In this document: positions 6,909-11,706 of the stretch, piece by piece
How positions within the stretch are numbered: position 1 is the stretch's first letter
Layout: each line of letters begins with the position of its first letter
The notes under the pieces: model-generated
Database searches by the model: none
What the model was told of the DNA's origin: nothing
Seen by the model: the letters and a program-made list of their open reading frames with translations, nothing else
Program-made: the position numbers and the translations under genes
Assembly: GCA_017382915.1 (NCBI GenBank)
Contig: JAFNZJ010000100.1
Coordinates: 1-11,706 of the forward strand
Direction of reading: 5' to 3'
Origin: Clostridia bacterium
GTDB lineage: Bacteria > Bacillota > Clostridia > Oscillospirales > Acutalibacteraceae
DNA: 11,706 nt

Positions 6909-6967
6909 GAAAAATTTTTCGTTTTTTTATTAAATTCAACAAATTTTAAATCTCACACAAAAAAGTG

Positions 6968-6996
6968 TTGTTTTAAAGCTTATTCTATGGTAAAAT
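6968..6996 (+). promoter_or_regulatory. Extended -10 promoter of mgtE and its leader ORF
   Basis: TTGTTT (6968-6973), a 17-nt spacer and TAAAAT (6991-6996), with TGG directly before the -10, which makes it an extended -10 promoter. The predicted start is near 7003, giving an mgtE leader of about 185 nt that contains the small leader ORF and the attenuator. It is divergent from the rplU promoter, with about 60 bp of AT-rich DNA between the two -35 boxes. Confidence 0.8.
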
Positions 6997-7019
6997 AGCA
7001 GTAATGAAACTTATTTTTT

Positions 7020-7152
7020 GAGGTGATAGTATGGATTCCGTTGGGCCCTTGCGAAGTTGCTTAAAAAACTCAATAGGCGGTAACCATTATCACTGCATTA
7101 CCTATGGTCTTATAAATTAAGGCCCTATAATTTGTTTTATAATGCGTTTTTC
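7020..7152 (+). promoter_or_regulatory. Candidate riboswitch/attenuator sensor region of the mgtE leader
   Basis: Several pairings can be drawn by eye. (a) 7022-7030 with 7086-7094, nine pairs including two G-U, which sequesters the Shine-Dalgarno of the leader ORF. (b) GGGCC-C-UU (7043-7050) with AAGGCCC (7119-7125), seven pairs around one bulged C. (c) GGUAA (7079-7083) with UUACC (7098-7102). (d) AGGCGGUA (7075-7082) with UACCGCCU (7153-7160), eight pairs, which would destroy the terminator. Helices a and d compete directly with c or with leader translation. M-box (ykoK leader) RNAs commonly precede mgtE; here only scattered similarity to the M-box 5' part is visible (AGGUGA followed by UAUGGAU), so I do not call it an M-box. 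Confidence 0.5.
7031..7120 (+). CDS. Leader ORF upstream of mgtE, 29 residues
   Basis: ATG at 7031, with GAGGTGA at 7020-7026, opens a 29-codon frame ending in TAA at 7118-7120, 67 nt before the mgtE start. The peptide starts MDSVGPLRSCLKNS and ends IGGNHYHCITYGLIN. It has two Cys, two His and two Tyr, and no clear run of one regulatory amino acid. It is the first reading frame on the predicted mgtE mRNA and overlaps both arms of pairings that bear on the downstream terminator. This suggests a regulatory uORF, in concept like the mgtL/mgtM-type leader peptides of enterobacterial Mg2+ transporter genes. It could instead be a chance frame over a riboswitch aptamer. Confidence 0.55.
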   Translation: MDSVGPLRSCLKNSIGGNHYHCITYGLIN

Positions 7153-7187
7153 TACCGCCTGATACTTTAAACAGGAGGTATTTTTTT
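7153..7187 (+). terminator. Attenuator terminator that also hides the mgtE ribosome binding site
   Basis: UACC-G-CCUG (7153-7161) pairs with CAGG-A-GGUA (7172-7180) across a G-A mismatch, with a 10-nt loop, and is followed by U7 (7181-7187). The U-run ends immediately before the mgtE ATG. The 3' arm contains AGGAGG, the mgtE Shine-Dalgarno. The hairpin could thus switch mgtE off by ending transcription or by blocking initiation. The 5' arm is also the partner of 7075-7082, a classic antiterminator arrangement. Confidence 0.75.
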
Positions 7188-8561
7188 ATGTCTGAAGAAA
7201 CAAAAGAGCTTTATGAAGAAATAAGCGAGCTTTTAGAAGCACATAAATGGAGCAAGCTTCGCACAGTTATAACCGAAATGAACGAGGTTGATATAGCCGA
7301 GCTTATTGATGAGGTCACACCCGAACAAGAGGTTGTAATTTTTAGATTGCTGCCAAAACAGCTTGCGGCTGAAGCCTTTGCTTATATGGACTCTGATACC
7401 AGAGAGCGCTTGGTTGGGGTTTTAACCGACCGCGAGCTTAGACTGGTTATGCAGGAGCTTTTTGTTGATGACGTTGCCGATATGCTGGAAGAAATGCCTG
7501 CAAGCGTCGTTAAAAAAATGCTTAAGGCCACATCACCCGAGGACAGGCGCGATATTAACCGAATTTTACAGTACCCCGACGACAGTGCGGGTAGCGTGCT
7601 TACAACCGAGTGTGTGCGCCTTAGGGCTACAATGACGGTTAGCGAGGCATTTGAATATATTCGTGCATACGGCCCCGATAAAGAGACCATTTACACCTGC
7701 TATGTTACCGATGATGACCGACATTTGCAGGGTGTTTTAACGGTAAAGGACCTTTTGCTTGCCAAATATGATGATGTTGTTGGCGACCTTATGGAGACCA
7801 ATGTAATATCGGCAATAACCACCGATGACCAGGAAGAGGTTGCTAAAACCTTTACCAAATACGACCTTACTGCCCTGCCCGTTGTTGACCGCGAGAACCG
7901 ATTGGTTGGTATTATTACGGTTGATGATGTTGTGGACATTATTGAGCAGGAGGCCACCGAGGATATTGAAAAAATGGCCGCCATTATGCCGGGTGATAAG
8001 CCCTACCTTAAAACCGGCGTTTTTGAGACCGTTAAAAACCGCATACCCTGGCTTGTTTTGCTTATGTTTTTAGCCACCTTTACCGGTATGATAATAACAT
8101 CCTTTGAAAATGCTTTGGCAGGCTCCATAGCGCTTACCGCATTTATACCAATGATAATGAACACCGGCGGTAATTCAGGTAGTCAGTCATCGGTTGCGGT
8201 TATTCGTAGCCTGGCGCTTGGCGATGTTGAGTTTAAAGACATTGGCCGAATTATTTTTAAAGAAACCCGTGTTTCGGTTGTTTGCGGTTTAATATTGGCG
8301 ATAGCCAATTTTGGCAAAATTATGTTGGTTGACAACCTACTGCTGGGTAGCAATATTTCGGTATGGATTGCCTTTGTAGTTTGCCTTACCCTGCTGATTA
8401 CTGTGGTTGCGGCAAAAATAATTGGCTCTGCCCTACCGCTTTTGGCAAAGGCAATAAGGCTTGACCCCGCCGTAATGGCAAGCCCCTTTATAACAACCAT
8501 TGTTGATGCAATTTCACTTTTTGTTTACTTTGAAATTGCAACCGCTATTTTAAAAATATAA
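7188..8561 (+). CDS. mgtE: Magnesium channel/transporter MgtE
   Basis: The 457-residue protein has the full MgtE layout. The cytosolic N domain (about 5-130) is an acidic helical superhelix, followed by two CBS domains (about 135-195 and 200-258) containing PVVDRENRLVGIITVDD. A connecting helix and five transmembrane segments (about 286-455) complete it. The pore signature PMIMNTGGNSGSQ is at 321-333, and LDPAVMASPFITTIVD, with the conserved pore Asp440, lies in the last helices. In T. thermophilus the N and CBS domains bind Mg2+ and close the channel when cytosolic Mg2+ is high. The start ATG (7188) is set by AGGAGG 9-10 nt upstream. The gene is monocistronic, divergent from rplU, with an elaborate leader suggesting expression control by Mg2+ or a related signal. 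Confidence 0.96.
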   Translation: MSEETKELYEEISELLEAHKWSKLRTVITEMNEVDIAELIDEVTPEQEVVIFRLLPKQLAAEAFAYMDSDTRERLVGVLTDRELRLVMQELFVDDVADMLEEMPASVVKKMLKATSPEDRRDINRILQYPDDSAGSVLTTECVRLRATMTVSEAFEYIRAYGPDKETIYTCYVTDDDRHLQGVLTVKDLLLAKYDDVVGDLMETNVISAITTDDQEEVAKTFTKYDLTALPVVDRENRLVGIITVDDVVDIIEQEATEDIEKMAAIMPGDKPYLKTGVFETVKNRIPWLVLLMFLATFTGMIITSFENALAGSIALTAFIPMIMNTGGNSGSQSSVAVIRSLALGDVEFKDIGRIIFKETRVSVVCGLILAIANFGKIMLVDNLLLGSNISVWIAFVVCLTLLITVVAAKIIGSALPLLAKAIRLDPAVMASPFITTIVDAISLFVYFEIATAILKI

Positions 8562-8584
8562 CCAAAATCAAAAGACCTCATCCC

Positions 8585-8637
8585 TTCGGCACAGCCTAAT
8601 AAGGCAGTATTTTAGTAATGCACATAGCTGTGCCGAA
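8585..8637. repeat. Inverted repeat with an 11-bp perfect stem inside the element
   Basis: TTCGGCACAGC (8585-8595) pairs exactly with GCTGTGCCGAA (8627-8637). The 31-nt apical part can form a smaller GCC/GGC helix (8594-8596 with 8603-8605) as an alternative. No U-run follows on either strand. Confidence 0.8.
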
Positions 8638-8644
8638 ACTAAGT

Positions 8645-8812
8645 TTGCCCTGACGGGCAAGTGAAGTTGCCTTACGGCAGTGAAGCTACTTCGTAGTGAA
8701 GCTTGCTTTGCAAGTGTTTTTTGGCAAACTTAACTTCACTTTTTCAAAAAAGGCAAATACTTCACTGTAATTTATTACAACTTCACTTCAAACTGTAGGT
8801 TTGAAACTTCAC
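8645..8812. repeat. Run of small palindromes separated by GTGAAG, then by CTTCAC
   Basis: GTGAAG occurs at 8661, 8680 and 8696, and its complement CTTCAC at 8734, 8760, 8781 and 8807. Between and beside them lie distinct short hairpins. The stems are TTGCCC/GGGCAA (8645-8650, 8655-8660), TGCC/GGCA (8668-8671, 8676-8679), CTAC/GTAG (8686-8689, 8693-8696), CTTGC/GCAAG (8702-8706, 8710-8714), TGTAA/TTACA (8766-8770, 8775-8779) and TTCAAAC/GTTTGAA (8787-8793, 8799-8805). The two sets of hexamers face each other, so the region can also fold as one large branched structure. Confidence 0.8.
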
Positions 8813-8822
8813 AAAAAAAGAT

Positions 8823-8865
8823 ACCACCCGAAAAAGAATTTTTCGTTCTTCTTCGGGTGGTTTTG
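8823..8865. terminator. Terminator-like hairpin within the element, usable from both sides
   Basis: ACCACCCGAA (8823-8832) pairs with TTCGGGTGGT (8852-8861), 10 bp, with a 19-nt AT-rich loop. It is followed by TTTTGT on the plus strand and by ATCTTTTTTT on the minus strand. It can end mgtE transcripts from the left and the DUF4340 transcript from the right. Confidence 0.75.
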
Positions 8866-8964
8866 TCTTATACCTTAACAAGCAGGGAATTTGTGTGGCA
8901 AATTTCTCCTATTTTATAGAAACACTTCCCCATCGGGTGTCGGCATTGGATGAGGTCTTTATTT

Positions 8965-10617
8965 TTACGGTTCGGGAATGCCCTTATTGGTCATAACATA
9001 TTCTGCATAAACCACAAGGTGGTCATATGCCGTTGAGGTTACGGTGCCCATGGCATTACCATCAATTTTAAGCAAATAACGGCGACCGCTTTGCTTTACA
9101 AATTCCATAGTAAGCTTACCCCTGGTACTGCCGGTATAGGTAAATACCGCGGTAAGACTTGAAGGGCCATCGGTATAGTTGTCTTTCACTTCGGGCTGGA
9201 GTGTTAAGAAATACTGATAATATGCCGAAAGCAAAGCATCATCAACCTTTTTGTCGCCACTTTTAGCAATAATGGTATTATCACTTTCATTATACTTAAT
9301 GTCAAACGAATAGGTTTTGCTTGGCGCATTTACAGTCATATTTTTAAAGCTGTAAAGATAATCTTGGAAAACAAACTGATAATAATAATCAGTAATTTCA
9401 TAATCAAGCATTGCCAAGGCATCGGCGGTAACCGAATAAATAGCGTTGCGGTCACTTACCATAACGGCATAATGTCCACTTTCAGCATCATAAAGTGATG
9501 CCTTTAAAACTGTAGTTAATGAGCCGCATTTAACGGTAATATCAACCTCCGGCTTATCAAGACCGTATTTTTTAAGCTGTGCTGCAGTTGGATGCAGGGC
9601 GTAGGTGTCCACCGCAAACAAACCGCCGGTCATAAGGCTGAACAATTCATCAACAACATCAGGATTAGCATACCTACTGAATTTACCAAGGTTTATATTA
9701 TATTTTACAAACTCATTATCCTCAATAGGTGTAATCACCGCAGTTTTACCATACCTGCTACCCGAAAGGGTAATGCTTTCAAAGGTGGTAAGCTCACCGC
9801 TTGATGAATCAAAATACTTTTTATCGGTCTTTTTAACTATATCATCAACGGTGGGGGCCGAAAGTATTGAGGTGTCGGCCAAGGCTTCAGGGGTGGTGTT
9901 AAAATTATCTACCGAGGTTTTGGTCACAAGGTAAATTTTTTCATCACCCGTAACGGTTGCGTAATAACCCGAATTATCGGGCGCCTTATCACCAATAAAA
10001 AGGGTAAAGTTTTCACCCTTTCTTACAATTACTTCTGCCTTGGCGGTGGGCTTATTAAAGCCATATAGCGCCTTTTGGCTTTGGTCCTGCTCCATAACGC
10101 GGCTGGCATAAAGGGTTGCTATTGCATCGGCCGCGGCGGTTATTGCACTTGAGGCTATAAGATTTTTTTCATAGCCCTGCAGTGCCCAAACATATTCTTT
10201 GGAGGTATTGCCGTCATAGTCGGTAACATCCTCAATGGTTGAATAAAAAACCATATTGGCTTTTGAGCCGTAAAGATTTATTTTTTCAATATCAGCAACA
10301 GCGGTTTTTTTAACCAAAATGCTTGGCGACTGCTGGGTTGTTTCATCTTCCTTTTCAGGGATGAAATCTACCGAAAACCAAGCCGCGCCAATAAGCACTG
10401 CCGCCACTATAAGCGCTATAATTGTACGAAGGTTGCGCTTGCTAAGTGACTTTGCTTTGGCTTTGATTTTTATGCCGTTTGTGCTGTTAAGAATGGTGGA
10501 ATCTTTAGCCTGTGACACTATTTTTTCAGCATCATTTTCTAATTCGGTGAAGGTCTGCTCCAAAGCCTCTGTTTTTTCGGTGTTTTGCGCCTCTAACGAT
10601 TTCTTCTTCGGAACCAA
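8965..10617 (-). CDS. DUF4340 domain-containing, membrane-anchored protein
   Basis: The 550-residue protein has a charged cytoplasmic N-terminus (1-63, with the basic stretch KIKAKAKSLSKRN), one transmembrane helix (about 64-86) and a large extracytoplasmic part. That part contains two related DUF4340 modules, about 184-240 and 350-405, both with YGxxKP at the start and IYxVT near the end. DUF4340 proteins are commonly encoded next to GldG-like ABC-transporter auxiliary proteins, as here; their exact role is unknown, probably as an outside subunit of the exporter. Translation starts at TTG (10617), placed by GGAGGTG (10625-10631) with a 7-nt gap. The gene overlaps the upstream GldG-like gene by 25 nt, so translation is probably coupled. 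The repeat element follows its stop by 4 nt. Confidence 0.85.
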   Translation of the reverse strand: MVPKKKSLEAQNTEKTEALEQTFTELENDAEKIVSQAKDSTILNSTNGIKIKAKAKSLSKRNLRTIIALIVAAVLIGAAWFSVDFIPEKEDETTQQSPSILVKKTAVADIEKINLYGSKANMVFYSTIEDVTDYDGNTSKEYVWALQGYEKNLIASSAITAAADAIATLYASRVMEQDQSQKALYGFNKPTAKAEVIVRKGENFTLFIGDKAPDNSGYYATVTGDEKIYLVTKTSVDNFNTTPEALADTSILSAPTVDDIVKKTDKKYFDSSSGELTTFESITLSGSRYGKTAVITPIEDNEFVKYNINLGKFSRYANPDVVDELFSLMTGGLFAVDTYALHPTAAQLKKYGLDKPEVDITVKCGSLTTVLKASLYDAESGHYAVMVSDRNAIYSVTADALAMLDYEITDYYYQFVFQDYLYSFKNMTVNAPSKTYSFDIKYNESDNTIIAKSGDKKVDDALLSAYYQYFLTLQPEVKDNYTDGPSSLTAVFTYTGSTRGKLTMEFVKQSGRRYLLKIDGNAMGTVTSTAYDHLVVYAEYVMTNKGIPEP

Positions 10618-11706
10618 ACCATTACACCTCCAATCAGAACAATTACAGGAATTACGGCAATAAATATTATATAAATTGCAGTGTACTGTGCATCGGTAAA
10701 GGGGGTATCCATAGTATAGTAGCCTGTAATCTTAGGCAAGAAATACATATTACCTGCATCCCTACCGCTCATCGCATTGGCAACACAAAGCGCAAATTCC
10801 ATATTGCCGTTGTCGCCAAACTGCTCCCAAGCGTCACTTATAAAGTTACTGCTTGCAAAATAGCCAACATAGCTGGAAATTTCATCATAGTTTGAATCAT
10901 AGGTGGTATCTTCAGTAACGATTGCAAGTGGCATTTCACCTAAAACATCGTTAGATGATGGGGTGTATCCTTTAGAGCCGTAAGGTGCAGTAACTGCATA
11001 AGGACTAGTGGTCATAAGCAGGTGTGCGGTACGGCTTCCGCTTTTTTCAAAAAGAAGTGAGGTTGATACAATATCACTACTATAATAAAGCAGTTCGCCG
11101 GAATTAATACTTTCAGTAAGGTCATCACCCTTATTAAAGAGTATAAAACTGTTGCCGTCACTTAAACGATAGGCGCCACTGGTTTCATAGGCAATACCGT
11201 TGTTTACACCTATTCCCCACTCCTCTAAAAATTCATTGAGGTTGGGGGTTGCGGGTGAAGCGGTGCTACCAAAAACAAGGAAGTTTTTACCGCGCTTGCC
11301 ATCGTTATCTAAAAACTTGTCAATAACCTCAAGCTCGGCCGAGGAAAGGTCTGAAACGGGGGCAACCAGTAACAAGGTATCAACATTTTGAAGAGCGCTT
11401 TCGTTTACTACGCCATCAATTGTTGCAATCTCATAATTGTAAGATTTTAAAGAATTGGTAAAGGGTACTTCGGCATCCTTAGTGGAATGAGCCGCTAAAA
11501 CAGCCACCTTTTTATGTTCACTTGCAGCTACTGTGTAAATTGAACTTGACAGGCAGGTTTCAATGTTTGAGTTGGTAATGGTGTATGAATAGCTACCATA
11601 CATTGAGCCCTGACCGTTGGTTGCATCATAAAGCTCATAAATATCCTCAAAGGTTATAACCGATTCAAAGGTTTTTTCTTTACCGTTTTCATCGGGACGG
11701 GTGCAA
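10593..11706 (-). CDS. GldG-like ABC-transporter auxiliary protein, 5' end outside the window
   Basis: The frame is open from the stop at 10593 to the right edge, giving 370 visible residues; an internal ATG at 11603 is not the true start. The segment KKVAVLAAHSTKDAEVPF onward, with DTLLLVAPVSDLSSAELEVIDKFL and NFLVFGSTA, matches the soluble Rossmann-like domain of the GldG / ABC_transp_aux family. A single C-terminal transmembrane helix (about the last 30 residues) ends in the basic tail WFRRRNR, placing the main domain outside the membrane. Complete members have a further N-terminal membrane helix, expected beyond the edge. With the following DUF4340 gene it forms the known accessory pair of a GldA/GldF-type ABC exporter. 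In Clostridia the ATPase and permease usually lie directly upstream; here that would be past base 11706. The substrate is unknown. Confidence 0.82.
   Translation of the reverse strand, partial: CTRPDENGKEKTFESVITFEDIYELYDATNGQGSMYGSYSYTITNSNIETCLSSSIYTVAASEHKKVAVLAAHSTKDAEVPFTNSLKSYNYEIATIDGVVNESALQNVDTLLLVAPVSDLSSAELEVIDKFLDNDGKRGKNFLVFGSTASPATPNLNEFLEEWGIGVNNGIAYETSGAYRLSDGNSFILFNKGDDLTESINSGELLYYSSDIVSTSLLFEKSGSRTAHLLMTTSPYAVTAPYGSKGYTPSSNDVLGEMPLAIVTEDTTYDSNYDEISSYVGYFASSNFISDAWEQFGDNGNMEFALCVANAMSGRDAGNMYFLPKITGYYTMDTPFTDAQYTAIYIIFIAVIPVIVLIGGVMVWFRRRNR

Larger units (their letters stand above)
8571..8960. mobile_element. 390-bp palindrome-rich element with 13-bp terminal inverted repeats (MITE-like)
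   Basis: The ends AAAGACCTCATCC (8571-8583) and GGATGAGGTCTTT (8948-8960) are perfect inverted repeats. The element fills the gap between the convergent mgtE and DUF4340 genes, starting 9 nt after one stop and ending 4 nt before the other. It has no open frame of useful length and no transposase, so it would be non-autonomous. Inside are an 11-bp hairpin, a run of palindromes punctuated by GTGAAG/CTTCAC, a terminator-like hairpin and an AT-rich right part. No clear target-site duplication is visible. Terminal GACCTCATCC motifs recall dispersed repeats of gut Clostridia from memory, unverified. No other gene or known RNA is seen between 8562 and 8964. Confidence 0.65.

Noticed and set aside
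6497..6998. Plus-strand ORFs antisense to rplU and over its promoter
   Set aside because: They lie opposite a certain ribosomal protein gene and its leader, with no ribosome binding site or recognisable protein features.
7020..7120. Standard M-box (ykoK) riboswitch upstream of mgtE
   Set aside because: Only the words AGGUGA and UAUGGAU recall the M-box 5' part; I could not trace the remaining conserved segments or its three-helix junction. Kept open as a possible diverged form, to be settled by a covariance search.
8661..8812. The recurring GTGAAG/CTTCAC units as a CRISPR array
   Set aside because: The repeat is only 6 bp, its orientation flips midway, spacing is uneven (15-38 nt) and the spacers are themselves palindromes; no cas genes are near.
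8562..8964. tRNA, rRNA or known riboswitch in the convergent gap
   Set aside because: No cloverleaf, TTCGANNC-like T-loop or rRNA motif was found; the structure is explained by the palindromic element, and a riboswitch would not be expected downstream of both genes.
9592..9934. Plus-strand ORFs inside the DUF4340 gene
   Set aside because: They are antisense to a coherent coding frame with a clear start, membrane helix and repeats, and show no own signals.

Overview
The window looks like a chromosomal segment from a low-to-moderate GC Firmicute of the class Clostridia, probably an Oscillospiraceae/Ruminococcaceae-type gut anaerobe. This rests on the rplU-prp-rpmA-obgE order, an L27 with the N-terminal extension that Firmicutes cleave off, Mini-III, YitT and MgtE, AGGAGG-type ribosome binding sites, and frequent GTG and TTG starts. 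The species cannot be named from the sequence alone.

Layout, left to right. A bidirectional hairpin terminator (44-71) ends a minus-strand MATE-family exporter gene (105-1490), which has its own near-consensus promoter. Upstream of it is a minus-strand NOL1/NOP2/Sun rRNA m5C methyltransferase gene (1569-2903). A 39-codon Asn/Gln/Lys-only-like ORF (2975-3094, plus strand) sits alone with its own promoter and terminator. Next comes a minus-strand cluster read from 6880 down to 3138: promoter, L21 leader RNA, rplU (L21), prp (protease that trims L27), rpmA (L27), obgE (ribosome-assembly GTPase), mrnC (Mini-III, 23S rRNA maturation) and yitT (membrane protein). Most of the cluster concerns large-subunit synthesis and maturation. 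The long gaps inside it carry GC-rich hairpins that could tune expression of the later genes.

Divergent from rplU is mgtE (7188-8561, plus), a Mg2+ channel/transporter. Its roughly 185-nt leader has a strong extended -10 promoter, a 29-codon leader ORF with a good Shine-Dalgarno, an intrinsic terminator that ends one base before the mgtE ATG and contains the mgtE Shine-Dalgarno, and an 8-bp antiterminator whose upstream arm lies inside the leader ORF. This is the most interesting regulatory candidate in the window: a leader-peptide or riboswitch-type attenuator that I cannot match to the standard M-box.

The convergent gap after mgtE (8562-8964) is almost exactly filled by a 390-bp element with perfect 13-bp terminal inverted repeats (8571-8583 and 8948-8960). 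It is full of small palindromes separated by GTGAAG, then by its complement CTTCAC, and looks like a non-autonomous mobile or dispersed repeat. Beyond it, on the minus strand, lie a DUF4340 membrane-anchored protein (8965-10617) and the 3' part of a GldG-like ABC-transporter auxiliary gene (10593 to the right edge). They overlap by 25 bases and look translationally coupled, the usual pair downstream of an ABC ATPase and permease, which would lie outside the window.
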